Shown here piece by piece: positions 37,337 to 45,999 of a stretch of DNA of 64,000 nt. The notes below the pieces were generated by a model, which worked only from the letters and a program-made list of their open reading frames with translations, searched no databases and was not told the origin of the DNA. This stretch comes from Methylorubrum extorquens (GTDB lineage Bacteria; Pseudomonadota; Alphaproteobacteria; Rhizobiales; Beijerinckiaceae). Numbering within the stretch: position 1 is the first letter of the stretch; each line of letters starts with the position of its first letter. Both the position numbers and the translations under genes were made by a program. The DNA lies in NCBI RefSeq assembly GCF_024169925.1, contig NZ_JALJXF010000001.1, positions 1,184,001-1,248,000 of the forward strand. Reading direction: 5' to 3'.

Positions 37337-37750
37337 TCACGGATGGATCCCGTCGAGATCCGGCAGCAGCACCACGCTTTCCTGCTCGTTCGGATCGGTG
37401 CGGGCGATGAGCGCCGTGCACGGCTCGGTACGGCTCGGATTGTAGGGCAGGTGCGGCACGCCGGCCGGGATGTAGAAGTATTCGCCGGGCCGCAGCGCGG
37501 TGTGGTACTCCAGCCGCTCGCCCCACCACGTGCAGGACATGCCCGCGAGCGCGTAGATCGCCGTCTCGTGGCCCTCGTGCTTGTGCGCCTTGGCCCGCGC
37601 TCCCGGCGGGATCGTCACCATCTGCAGGTGCAGGCCCGTCGAACCTGCCGATTCCGCCGAGATACCGGGCGCGTAGGACAATCCCTGCTTGCCGATGAAG
37701 GGCTCTCCGGGCCGCATCACCCGGCAGAGCGCCGCGCCCGTACCGGACAT
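37337..37750 (-). CDS. Single-domain cupin protein
   Basis: This 137-residue cupin has the metal motif KAHKHEGHETAIYALAG (two histidines and a glutamate) and a second motif with GEYFYIPAGVPHLPYNPS. The family includes dioxygenases and isomerases, and the fold alone does not define the reaction. No signal peptide is present. It sits 4 bases downstream of the helix-turn-helix gene, suggesting an operon with it. Confidence 0.8.
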   Translation of the reverse strand: MSGTGAALCRVMRPGEPFIGKQGLSYAPGISAESAGSTGLHLQMVTIPPGARAKAHKHEGHETAIYALAGMSCTWWGERLEYHTALRPGEYFYIPAGVPHLPYNPSRTEPCTALIARTDPNEQESVVLLPDLDGIHP

Positions 37751-37754
37751 CGCG

Positions 37755-38189
37755 CTACAGATCCCCGAACGCGAACTGCCCCTGGGGGGCGGCCGGGCGC
37801 TTTGCCGCGCGCGGCGTCTCCTTGCGAACCGCCGGCTTCGGGCGCGGTTTGGGGTCGGCGCGCATCCGCGCCTTCGCCTTGTCGCGCGCCACCGCCTCGG
37901 GGGCGTGCGGATCGTCGTCGAGCCACTTGCCGCGCTTGATCACCTCGTTGACCCGGCCCTGGTTCACCCCGACCTTGAACGCGATCTCCTGCTGGGTCAT
38001 GCCGGTGGAGGCGTGCAGTTCCAGGATCGCGCGGGCGAGGTCGGGCGTCATCTTCTGGCCCGTGATGCGCCGGGCCGGGCGGATGGTGCGGGTCTGGCGG
38101 TCGCGTTCGCGCAGGCGCTCCAGCAGGGCGAGCGCCATATGCATGCTGTGCTCGCGCAGAGCCTCCTCGAATTCCTTCAGCGTCGCCAT
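37755..38189 (-). CDS. Helix-turn-helix DNA-binding protein with basic tail
   Basis: The 144-residue protein starts MATLKEFEEALREHSMHMAL. The centre has a helix-turn-helix, TGMTQQEIAFKVGVNQGRVN then EVIKRGKW. The C-terminal 45 residues are rich in K, R, P and A, like a flexible nucleic-acid-binding tail. It may regulate the cupin gene that follows. No family name is certain; it is not a classical XRE or LysR protein. Confidence 0.65.
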   Translation of the reverse strand: MATLKEFEEALREHSMHMALALLERLRERDRQTRTIRPARRITGQKMTPDLARAILELHASTGMTQQEIAFKVGVNQGRVNEVIKRGKWLDDDPHAPEAVARDKAKARMRADPKPRPKPAVRKETPRAAKRPAAPQGQFAFGDL

Positions 38190-38432
38190 GGCCGGTTCCT
38201 CGTCCAAGGTTCCTCGTCCAGGGGCGGACGTTCAGCGGAGAGAACGCCCCGCCCGTGCCCCAGGTTGCCGATCAGGAGACGCGGGCGCGAGCGGCGGAGC
38301 AAGCGGAGGCAAGGTTTCGTCCACCGCAAAACGCCGGGGCGGGTCGAGACGCCGCAGCGGGCTGGCGTGTTGGCAGAGCATGAGCCGGTCGGTTACACCG
38401 CGCACCATCCAATCGTGCGGGAAATGCCAGCC

Positions 38433-39302
38433 ATGATCAGCCCCGTTCATCCCGTCTCCCGCGCCGAGGCGGTGCCGGGCGCGCCCGGTCTCGTCGAGGC
38501 GCTGGAGAGCGGCTCGGTCCTCGTCTTCCGCGATCTCGACTTCCCTTTCGACGCCTTCGAGCAGCGTTTCGTCGAGCGCCCCTTCGCCGACGGCAAGGCC
38601 AAGAACGTCGCGATCCGCAACGAGACCGCCGAGTTGCGGGGCGGGGCCGGCACCGAGGAGGAGCAGGCACGCCTGCGCGACCTGCTGGTGCGCTACCGCC
38701 GCTTCGCGAAGGATCTGATCGACACCTATCTCCCCGCCTACCGCGAAAAGGTCTCGCTCGCGGGCACCTCCTACCGGCCGTTCGACGTGGACAAGCGCAA
38801 GCTGAGCTGGCGGCGCGACGACACGCGCATGCATGTCGATGCCTTCCCCTCCAACCCGATCGGTGAGCGGCGCATCCTGCGCATCTTCCGCAACATCAAC
38901 GCCGAGGGGCAACCGCGGCTGTGGCGGGTCGGCGAGGATTTCGGCTCGATGGCGGAGAAGTTTCTGCCCAAGCTCCCGGGCTATTCCGGCCTCTCGGCGA
39001 GCGTATTGGCCGCGCTCAAGATCACCAAGGCCAAGCGCACGGAATACGACCACCTGATGCTGCACCTCCACGACGCCCTGAAGCGCGACCTGGACTACCA
39101 GGCCAACGCGCCCCAGGCCGATGTGCGCTTCCAGCCCGGCGAGACCTGGGTGACCTTCTCCGACCTCGTGATGCACGGTGCCATGGGCGGTCGCTACATG
39201 CTGGAGCAGACCGCCTACATCGCGGTCGCCGACCAAGCCGACCCGGAGAAGAGCCCGCAGCGGATCCTGGCGAAGAAGCTCGGACGGCCGCTGAAGCACT
39301 GA
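38433..39302 (+). CDS. kdoO: Kdo hydroxylase (Fe(II)/2-oxoglutarate-dependent)
   Basis: The 289-residue protein starts MISPVHPVSRAEAVPGAPGL. It matches the Kdo_hydroxy family closely: KLSWRRDDTRMHVDAFPSNP (metal H-x-D in HVDAF), RRILRIFRNINAEGQPRLWR (VFtNvNp..pR.WrvGe) and a distal His in DLVMHGAMGGRY. KdoO enzymes hydroxylate the 3-position of Kdo in the lipid A inner core, giving Ko. The neighbourhood contains the acpXL lipid A cluster 3 kb away, consistent with envelope modification. No membrane anchor is obvious. Confidence 0.88.
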   Translation: MISPVHPVSRAEAVPGAPGLVEALESGSVLVFRDLDFPFDAFEQRFVERPFADGKAKNVAIRNETAELRGGAGTEEEQARLRDLLVRYRRFAKDLIDTYLPAYREKVSLAGTSYRPFDVDKRKLSWRRDDTRMHVDAFPSNPIGERRILRIFRNINAEGQPRLWRVGEDFGSMAEKFLPKLPGYSGLSASVLAALKITKAKRTEYDHLMLHLHDALKRDLDYQANAPQADVRFQPGETWVTFSDLVMHGAMGGRYMLEQTAYIAVADQADPEKSPQRILAKKLGRPLKH

Positions 39303-39306
39303 CGGG

Positions 39307-40386
39307 TCAGGCGGGCTCCTCGGGCCCTTCCGTGAACTCCCGCCACAGCAGGATCAAGGCGGCCATCACCGCCGGTCCGACGAACAGGCCGAGCAGCCCG
39401 AAGGTCTCGACGCCGCCGAGGATGCCGAGCAGCACCCACAGGAAGGGTAGGCGGGTGGTGCCGCCGATCAGCGCCGGGCGCACGAAGTGGTCGGCCACAA
39501 AAGTGACGACGAAGCCCGCCGCCACCACGATCGCGGCGGGGACGACCGCGCCGCTTGCCAGGAGCAGCACGGCGGCGAGGCCAAAGGCCAGCGGCGCACC
39601 GAAGGGGATCATCGCGGCCACCGCGGTGAGCGCTCCGAACAGGACCGGGTGCGGTACGCCGGCAAAAGCGTAGACGATCCCGAGCAGAAAGCCCTCGCCG
39701 ATCCCGACGAGGACGAGCCCGTCCACCGTGCCGTGGACGGAGGCCACCATCTGGCGCGCCACCCGCTCGCCGCGCGGCCCGAACAGGCGATGGCTCGCCC
39801 GGAGCGTCTGCGCGATCACCGTATCGCCCTCGCGGAAGAGGAAGAACAGCGCCAGAAGGCAGAAGCCGAACAGCACCACCCGGTGCACCAAACCCGCCCC
39901 GAGGGTTCGGGTGAGGTCGCGGTTCGAGGTCGTGTTGAGCCGCTCGCTCAATTCATGCGCCAGCCCGGCATGGGCGAGGTGGGCGTTCCACCACTCGGTG
40001 ATGGCGGCAGCCCCATAGGGCAGATGCGCGACGAAATCCGGCACCGGAATGCCGTTGCGCTCGGCCTCTCGGGCATAGGCCAGAAGTTCGTGCGCCTCAC
40101 GGCCCGCCTCGACCGCCAACACCGCGATGGGCAGCAGCAGCACCCCGGCGACGAGGCCGGTGAAGACGGCCGGCCACAGGATGTTGTGCCGGCCCGGCGG
40201 GAAGCGGCGGCGAGCGCGGACGAAGAGTGGCCAGAGTGCGATGGCAAGCACCACCGCCCAGACCAGCGCCCTCAGGAAGTCGGACAGGATGTAGAGGCCA
40301 AGCGCCAGCAGCCCGGCGACAAGGAGGGCGCGCAGGACCCTCTGGCTGCGCGCCGCCTCAGATTCCGTCCGATCTGTGCCGCTCAT
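39307..40386 (-). CDS. AI-2E family permease
   Basis: The 359-residue protein from MSGTDRTESEAARSQRVLRA has the standard family length, unlike the 700-residue paralogue at 32345. Helices are predicted around residues 20-85 and again in the last 170 residues (FGFCLLALFFLFREGDTVIA, then VGIGEGFLLGIVYAFAGVPHP). The family is loosely linked to export of small signalling molecules and ions. It is convergent with kdoO (4 bases apart) and follows the diguanylate cyclase gene on the same strand. Confidence 0.85.
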   Translation of the reverse strand: MSGTDRTESEAARSQRVLRALLVAGLLALGLYILSDFLRALVWAVVLAIALWPLFVRARRRFPPGRHNILWPAVFTGLVAGVLLLPIAVLAVEAGREAHELLAYAREAERNGIPVPDFVAHLPYGAAAITEWWNAHLAHAGLAHELSERLNTTSNRDLTRTLGAGLVHRVVLFGFCLLALFFLFREGDTVIAQTLRASHRLFGPRGERVARQMVASVHGTVDGLVLVGIGEGFLLGIVYAFAGVPHPVLFGALTAVAAMIPFGAPLAFGLAAVLLLASGAVVPAAIVVAAGFVVTFVADHFVRPALIGGTTRLPFLWVLLGILGGVETFGLLGLFVGPAVMAALILLWREFTEGPEEPA

Positions 40387-40463
40387 CGCCGCCTTACTCC
40401 GTTTCGCCGCTGTCGTCGGCGCGAGCGACCTATGGCGGACACAGCGGCAATCCAGAGGCGGCG

Positions 40464-41570
40464 TCACGCAGCGGCGCGGTCACGCCCTTGGGCCTTGGCG
40501 CGATAGAGGGAGCGGTCGGCCCGCTCGATGGCAGCGGCAAAATCCGCCTCGCCCGGCTCGACCGCGGCAATGCCGAGGCTGATGGTCCAGGCCGGTAGGC
40601 TATCCGTACGAGCGACCGCGTGGCGGATCTCGTCGGCGAGCCAGCGCGCCTCGGCCGGGCTTCGTTCGGACACGAACAGCACGAACTCGTCGCCGCCGAG
40701 GCGGATGAGGCAGGCGTCGGGCTCGGGGACGACGCCCTGTGCGCAGGCGGCAAGGGCGACGAGCACCCGGTCTCCGACGGCGTGACCATGCCGGTCGTTG
40801 ATCGCCTTGAAGTGATCGACGTCGAGCGCGATCACCGCCGTGCCGGACCGCAGCAGGCGGGGGCCGAGGGCGGCGAGCCCGGCCCGGTTCCAGGCGCCGG
40901 TCAGCGGATCGCGCAGGGCCGCTTCGCGCAACGCGGCCTGTGCCCGCTCGCCCGGCATGGCGATGAGGCCGAGATTCAGCACCGCCAGCAGCATTTGGTC
41001 GGACACGAGGGGGATCAACGCCGCCATGTTGGTGGCCGTGCCGCCGACCGCCTCTGCTGCGATCGCCGCGAGAAAGCCGGGAATGTAGGCCAGCAGCGCG
41101 GCCCCGGCGATCCGCCGCCCGCGCGACGACGGGGAGATCCGGCCGAAGGCGAGCGTGCCGCCGACGATGGCCATGTTGAGCAGGCTGCCGAATGTGCCGC
41201 CGATCCGGGGAGCCGCGCTGTCCGGGCCAAAGGCGAGGGCCGGCAGGATGTAGCCGAGGCCGGAGGCCAGGATCGGCAGCAGCATCCACGGGCGGAAGGG
41301 CGAGCGTCCATCGAACCGGCGCACCCCCGTCAGCACCGCGAGCGTGCTGAGGGACAATCCGGAATAGAGCAGGCCGATCTGAAACGGCGTCTGAGCGAGG
41401 TGGTTGAAGCTCGGGATCGCCGCCGCGTAGATTAGCGAGCCGCCGGCCCAGTGCAGAAAGTGGGTTTCATCGCGCCGCCCGACCCAGAGACATGCGAACA
41501 CGCCGAAAAAGGCGAGGCTCGACAAGGTGCTGCATAGACCCAGCGTCGGGATGTTCGGCAGTTCGGGCAT
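40464..41570 (-). CDS. Membrane-bound diguanylate cyclase
   Basis: The 368-residue protein from MPELPNIPTLGLCSTLSSLA has six predicted membrane helices in the first 190 residues, then a GGDEF domain. Signature residues are intact: DPLTGAWNRAGL (substrate entry), DVDHFKAINDRHGH (metal Asp) and the active loop RLGGDEF. There is no obvious RxxD inhibitory site upstream of GGDEF. It synthesises cyclic di-GMP in response to an unidentified membrane signal. An SOS-like box lies about 200 bases upstream. Confidence 0.92.
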   Translation of the reverse strand: MPELPNIPTLGLCSTLSSLAFFGVFACLWVGRRDETHFLHWAGGSLIYAAAIPSFNHLAQTPFQIGLLYSGLSLSTLAVLTGVRRFDGRSPFRPWMLLPILASGLGYILPALAFGPDSAAPRIGGTFGSLLNMAIVGGTLAFGRISPSSRGRRIAGAALLAYIPGFLAAIAAEAVGGTATNMAALIPLVSDQMLLAVLNLGLIAMPGERAQAALREAALRDPLTGAWNRAGLAALGPRLLRSGTAVIALDVDHFKAINDRHGHAVGDRVLVALAACAQGVVPEPDACLIRLGGDEFVLFVSERSPAEARWLADEIRHAVARTDSLPAWTISLGIAAVEPGEADFAAAIERADRSLYRAKAQGRDRAAA

Positions 41571-41770
41571 GATCCTGAGACAGCGTTCGGATGCCGGGTG
41601 GTACGATTCGGCACCATGCCGCCAAAAAATTAAGAACGAGACTTTTCGGCGAGGCCCATTTTCACGATGCCCGTCGGCTTCCTTCTCGGTTCCCGCAACG
41701 ACGGGATTCGTCGCCCCGCCCTCGTCTCGTCCGACGGGCGGCAAGCCGCGAACGTGCCCGGCGCAAGTTG

Positions 41771-41785
41771 GAACGAACTACGAAC
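41771..41785. promoter_or_regulatory. Second SOS-type box (GAAC-N7-GAAC)
   Basis: GAAC-GAACTAC-GAAC matches the alphaproteobacterial LexA operator (minus strand reads GTTC-N7-GTTC). It is seven bases before a TTGACC -35-like box on the plus strand and 96 bases before the hypothetical gene at 41881. On the other strand it faces the diguanylate cyclase. Which gene it controls is uncertain. The rest of 41571-41880 shows no gene. Confidence 0.5.
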
Positions 41786-41880
41786 AAAGGCTTGACCTGT
41801 TCGCCGCCCAGACGCACTGTTCATGGAACGTTCCGGACTGATTCGCTGCCCCGGCGCAGCGCGCAAGGCAGGAGGCTTCC

Positions 41881-42369
41881 ATGATCGAGATCGGCTTCGA
41901 CGACCACGGGCTCGACCGGCCGGCGCCTGCAACCCGGCAACCGTACCCGGACCGCGACTGGCGCATCCTCGAGGAAGGCCTCGAACACCCGGCAAGCGGC
42001 TATTTCATTGCCCGCGAGGAAATAGCCGGCCGCCGCGGCGACGGGCTGTGGACCTGGCCGATGCAGCTTGCCGAAAAGTCGTGGTGCGCACCGCTGGGTT
42101 TCCGGCGGGTCTTCCTGGCCGCCCTTGAGCGCTACGGCGTGGCGGCCGATACGGATCTCGCCCGCTCCTTCGCCCTCGGCTTCGGCATTCAGGACGCGGG
42201 CCAGCGGCACAACGACCGGTTCGTGGCGCTCGGCGAATTGGTGCGCCCGCGCACGGCGGAGCGTAAGCGGACGCCGCCGGCGGAGGGCCGCCGCACGGGT
42301 CGCGAGCGTCCGCGGCAGGGTGCGGACACCCGTGCGCCGGCGCTCGACCTCAGCCGCTCGGCCGGTTGA
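41881..42369 (+). CDS. Conserved-looking hypothetical protein
   Basis: The 162-residue protein starts MIEIGFDDHGLDRPAPATRQ with ribosome site AGGAGG 7 bases upstream. The first 120 residues look folded (DRDWRILEEGLEHPASGYFI, WTWPMQLAEKSWCAPLGFRR); the last 45 are basic and low complexity. There is no signal peptide or helix pair. I do not recognise the family. The upstream SOS-like box suggests possible damage induction (inference). Confidence 0.7.
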   Translation: MIEIGFDDHGLDRPAPATRQPYPDRDWRILEEGLEHPASGYFIAREEIAGRRGDGLWTWPMQLAEKSWCAPLGFRRVFLAALERYGVAADTDLARSFALGFGIQDAGQRHNDRFVALGELVRPRTAERKRTPPAEGRRTGRERPRQGADTRAPALDLSRSAG

Positions 42370-42573
42370 GGCGCAGCGCGGGAGCCGGGCCGGCCGCAAC
42401 GCCCGAGGTTGCCCGCGCTCCATCGCTTCGTGTAAAGGGTCGCGATCTTTTCATAAGCGCCATCGGGAACCGGCGGCGAAGCGGGGCCGCAGACCGGCTC
42501 GGGCGCCATGGGGCGTGCCGCGCGAGGGTTTGGCGACGCCGGATATGAAGAATCAAGAAAGCGGCCAGCCCTA

Positions 42574-42870
42574 ATGTCGAACGAGACCGCCACCTTCGAC
42601 CGCGTCGCGGACATCATTGCCGAGACGGCGGACATCCCGCGTGACAAGATCACGCCCGAGAGCCACGCCATCGACGATCTCGGCATCGATTCGCTTGCTT
42701 TCCTCGACATCGCCTTCGCGGTCGACAAAGCCTTCGGAATCAAGCTGCCGCTGGAGCGCTGGACCCAGGAAGTCAACGAGGGCAAGGTTCCGGCCGAGCA
42801 GTACTTCGTGCTGAAGAACCTCTGCGCACGCATCGACGCTCTGGTCGCCGAGAAGGCCGCCAAGGCCTGA
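42574..42870 (+). CDS. acpXL: Acyl carrier protein AcpXL
   Basis: This 98-residue acyl carrier protein has the phosphopantetheine serine in [15 protein letters not shown] (Ser40) and the longer, charged C-terminus typical of AcpXL ([20 protein letters not shown]). AcpXL carries the 27-hydroxyoctacosanoyl-type chain used for lipid A in rhizobia. It opens a tight run of five fatty-acid genes: acpXL, fabZ, fabF2, fabF1, SDR. It precedes fabZ by 28 bases. Confidence 0.93.
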   Translation: MSNETATFDRVADIIAETADIPRDKITPESHAIDDLGIDSLAFLDIAFAVDKAFGIKLPLERWTQEVNEGKVPAEQYFVLKNLCARIDALVAEKAAKA

Positions 42871-42898
42871 TCCGTCGGGCTTCAGGGATTCACGCGCG

Positions 42899-43363
42899 AT
42901 GCGGCTCGAATATTTCGAGATGATCGACTCCGTGGTGCGGCTCGACCGTGCCGCCGGCCGCATCGAGGCGCGGGCGCTCGTGCCAGAGGCGAGCCCGGTC
43001 TTCGAGGGGCATTTCCCCGGCCACCCGCTGGTGCCGGGCGTCCTGCTCACCGAAACCATGGCGCAGGCCTCCGGCTACCTCGTGCTCGCCCATCTCGACT
43101 TCGCGCAGATGCCGTTCCTCATGGCAGTGGACAAGGCGCGCTTCCGCTCCTTTGTCGGCCCCGGCGCGACCCTCGACATCACGGCGAGCCTTGAGCACGA
43201 CGGCTCCGGCTACGCGGTGACGAAGGCCGCGATCCGCCACGAGGGCAAGGCCTTGTGCGACGCGGAGCTGCGGTTCCGCACCATGCCGTTTCCGGCGGGC
43301 CTGGACGCGCCGATGCGCGAACGCGCCCGGAAGATCGGCCTTCTGGATGGAGCCCAGCCGTGA
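42899..43363 (+). CDS. fabZXL: 3-hydroxyacyl-ACP dehydratase (FabZ-XL type)
   Basis: The 154-residue hot-dog protein starts MRLEYFEMIDSVVRLDRAAG. The active-site motif is FEGHFPGHPLVPGVL with catalytic His, followed by LLTETMAQASGYL carrying the Glu. It dehydrates 3-hydroxyacyl chains on AcpXL during each elongation round. The stop overlaps the next gene as GTGA, which implies coupling with fabF2. Confidence 0.92.
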   Translation: MRLEYFEMIDSVVRLDRAAGRIEARALVPEASPVFEGHFPGHPLVPGVLLTETMAQASGYLVLAHLDFAQMPFLMAVDKARFRSFVGPGATLDITASLEHDGSGYAVTKAAIRHEGKALCDAELRFRTMPFPAGLDAPMRERARKIGLLDGAQP

Positions 43364-44520
43364 GCCGCCCGCAGGCCCGCGACGTCCAAGCCCGCGACGT
43401 CGTCATTACCGGGATCGGCCTCGTCTCCTGTGCCGGTGAGGGGATCGAGCCTCACCTGACCGCCTTCGCCTCACATGCGCAGCCGCGCACGGATGCGGAG
43501 ACGTTCGCGCCCTATCCGGTGCACCCGGTCGCACCGGTGAGCCTCGATGCCCAGATCCCGAAGAAGTCGGATCAGCGGCAGATGGAGGCGTGGCAGCGGC
43601 TCGGCGTCTACGCCGCCGGCCTCGCACTCGATTCGGCCGGGGTGAAGGAGGATGCGGGCTTCAAGTCGGCACTGCCGCTCGTGGTGGCGGCGGGCGGTGG
43701 CGAACGCGACTACGCGGTCGACGGTGCGATCCTCACCGGCCTGCGCAGGGCCAACGATCCCGGCGCCTTCCTCAACGAGCGGCTCCTCAACGACCTGCGG
43801 CCGACGCTGTTCCTGGCGCAGCTCTCGAACCTGCTCGCGGGCAATATCAGCATCGTCCACGGTGTTACCGGCGCCTCGCGCACCTTCATGGGCGAGGAGT
43901 CGAGTGGCGTCGATGCCCTGCGCATCGCCCATGCCCGGATCGCCTCGGGCCAGGTCGAGACCATGATGGTGGGCGGCTCCTACAACGCCGAGCGGCCGGA
44001 CGTGATGGTCGTCCACGAGATGGGCGGCTACCTCCTCAAGGACAGCTACCGGCCGGTCTTCGAGCGGGGGGCTGGGGGCGGAGGCGGCTTCGTACTCGGG
44101 AGTGCTGCCGCCTTCCTCGTGCTGGAAGCGGCCGAACACGCCGCTGCGCGCGGCGCCAGGGCCCTGGCCCGGCTGATGCCGGTGGCCAACGACCGGGTGG
44201 CCCGCGCGCCGGGCAGCGTGTCCGCGAGCCTGACCCGCCTCATCGGCGAGGCCGGGATTGAGCGGCCGGACGTGGTGCTCTCCGGCGCCACCGGCCTAGC
44301 CGACCTCGCGGCGGAGGAGGTCGCCGGCATCCACGCGGCGCTGCCGGGTGCGCACATCCGCGCCACGGGCGACATGATCGGCCATCCGATGGAGGTCACG
44401 GCCCCGTTCGGGGCGGCTCTCGCCGCGGCGCTTTGCGCGGCAGGATCGGCCGCGGACGTCGCGGTCACCTCGGTCGGCCACCGCCGCGGCGAGGGCGTGA
44501 TCCGCGTCGTGAAAATCTAG
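43360..44520 (+). CDS. fabF2XL: FabF2-XL-like ketosynthase partner lacking the catalytic cysteine
   Basis: This 386-residue thiolase-fold KAS protein starts at GTG 43360. The nucleophile segment reads GASRTFMGEESSGVDAL: where FabF proteins have TAC-S-G, this has GEE (Glu180 in the Cys position). The NAHGT histidine motif is replaced by SGATG; only the second histidine (MIGHPMEV) remains. It likely acts as a chain-length or decarboxylating partner for the intact FabF1-XL downstream, as in KS-alpha/KS-beta pairs (inference). The stop TAG is the first triplet of a dispersed repeat. Confidence 0.85.
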   Translation: MSRPQARDVQARDVVITGIGLVSCAGEGIEPHLTAFASHAQPRTDAETFAPYPVHPVAPVSLDAQIPKKSDQRQMEAWQRLGVYAAGLALDSAGVKEDAGFKSALPLVVAAGGGERDYAVDGAILTGLRRANDPGAFLNERLLNDLRPTLFLAQLSNLLAGNISIVHGVTGASRTFMGEESSGVDALRIAHARIASGQVETMMVGGSYNAERPDVMVVHEMGGYLLKDSYRPVFERGAGGGGGFVLGSAAAFLVLEAAEHAAARGARALARLMPVANDRVARAPGSVSASLTRLIGEAGIERPDVVLSGATGLADLAAEEVAGIHAALPGAHIRATGDMIGHPMEVTAPFGAALAAALCAAGSAADVAVTSVGHRRGEGVIRVVKI

Positions 44521-44640
44521 AGCATCGTCCCGAAAGGTGGCCACCGGCTTTCGGAAAAAGACGATGCACAAACAAGAGCCTAGAGCAACGTCCCGAAAGG
44601 TGGCCGCCGGCTTTCGGGACGATGGCGACGCGAGAACGAG
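44518..44640. repeat. Dispersed intergenic repeat, copies 4 and 5 in tandem
   Basis: Copy 4 starts tagagcatcgtcccgaaagg and ends in acgatgcacaaacaagagcc. Copy 5 starts tagagcaacgtcccgaaagg and ends ctttcgggacgatggcg. Copy 4 begins with the stop codon of the preceding ketosynthase gene. Both lie inside the fatty-acid operon, between fabF2 and fabF1. Confidence 0.85.
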
Positions 44641-44712
44641 TGTCCGCCGCTTCGGAGACCGCGCCGCGGCGGTCCGGATGCGTGCCGGCCGAAACCATGG
44701 TCTGAGGCCCCG

Positions 44713-45999
44713 ATGCCAGAACCGCGCTCCTCATCCACCCACGACGCCCTCGGACGCCCGCTCGTCGCGGTCACGGGCCTCGGCATCGTCACCTCGCTCG
44801 GCCGCGGCGCCACTGAGAACTGGGATGCGCTGACCACCGGACGCTCCGGCATCCGCGCGATCAGCCGCTTCCCCACCGAGGGCCTGCGCACCCGCATTGC
44901 TGGCACCGTCGATTTCCTCGACACCGACCCGCTGGTGGCCCCCCTGCTGTCCGAGCGCTTCGCCATGGTGGCGGCCGAGGAGGCGGTGACGCAATCCGGC
45001 ATCGGCGCAGGCTTTCCGGGCGGGCTGTTCGTGGCGGTGCCGCCGGTCGAGATGGAATGGCCGCAGCGGCAGGCTCTGGCGGATGCCGCGGGCGAACCTG
45101 ACAACGTGACCTATTCGGGGCTTCAGCGGGCCGCCGCGTCCCGCCGCTTCGACGCATGGCACGACCTGTTCATCTTCGGCACGGTGGCCGACCGGCTCGC
45201 CGACCGCTTCGGCACGCGCGGCTCGCCGATCTCGCTTTCGACCGCCTGCTCATCGGGCGCCACCGCGATCCAGCTCGGCGTCGAGGCGATCCGCCGGGGC
45301 GAGATGGACGCCGCGCTCTGCATCGGCACCGACGGCTCGGTGAACCCGGAATCGCTGATCCGCTTCTCGCTGCTCTCGGCACTCTCGACGCAGAACGATC
45401 CGCCCGAGGGCGCCTCGAAGCCGTTCTCGAAGAACCGCGACGGCTTCGTCATGGGCGAGGGCGCCGCCGCCCTGGTTCTGGAGAGCGCCGCGTCGGCACG
45501 AGCGCGCGGCGCAAGGATCCTCGGCTACGTGCTCGGCTGCGGCGAGAAGGGCGATGGCTTCCATCGCACCCGATCCAGCCCGGATGGGGCGCCGGTCATC
45601 GCGGCGATGCGCGCGGCCCTCGACGATGCCGGCGTCACGCCCGAAGCCATCGACCACGTCAACGCCCACGGCACCTCGACGCCGGAGAACGACAAGATGG
45701 AAGCGCTCGGCTGCTCGGCGGTGTTCGGCGAGCGGGTGGGCCGCCTGCCGATCTCTTCCAACAAGTCGATGATCGGCCACACCCTGACCGCGGCCGGCGC
45801 CATCGAGGCGGTGGTCTCGCTGCTGACGATCCAGAATGGGCGCATTCCGCCGACCATCAACTACGCGGTCCCCGATCCCGCGCTGCTCCTCGACGTGGTC
45901 GGAACCGCCCGCGACACCCGCGTCTCGCGGATCCTGTCGAATTCCTTCGGCTTCGGCGGGCAGAACACCTGCCTCGTCCTGGGAGACGAGCCGGCATGA
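44713..45999 (+). CDS. fabF1XL: 3-oxoacyl-ACP synthase (FabF1-XL type)
   Basis: The 428-residue ketosynthase starts MPEPRSSSTHDALGRPLVAV and has the complete triad: Cys in LSTACSSGATAIQLG, His in VNAHGTSTPENDK and His in SMIGHTLTAAGAI, with the C-terminal SNSFGFGGQN. It condenses malonyl-ACP with the growing chain on AcpXL. The stop overlaps the next start (ATGA). It sits after the cysteine-less partner, separated by the tandem repeat. Confidence 0.94.
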   Translation: MPEPRSSSTHDALGRPLVAVTGLGIVTSLGRGATENWDALTTGRSGIRAISRFPTEGLRTRIAGTVDFLDTDPLVAPLLSERFAMVAAEEAVTQSGIGAGFPGGLFVAVPPVEMEWPQRQALADAAGEPDNVTYSGLQRAAASRRFDAWHDLFIFGTVADRLADRFGTRGSPISLSTACSSGATAIQLGVEAIRRGEMDAALCIGTDGSVNPESLIRFSLLSALSTQNDPPEGASKPFSKNRDGFVMGEGAAALVLESAASARARGARILGYVLGCGEKGDGFHRTRSSPDGAPVIAAMRAALDDAGVTPEAIDHVNAHGTSTPENDKMEALGCSAVFGERVGRLPISSNKSMIGHTLTAAGAIEAVVSLLTIQNGRIPPTINYAVPDPALLLDVVGTARDTRVSRILSNSFGFGGQNTCLVLGDEPA

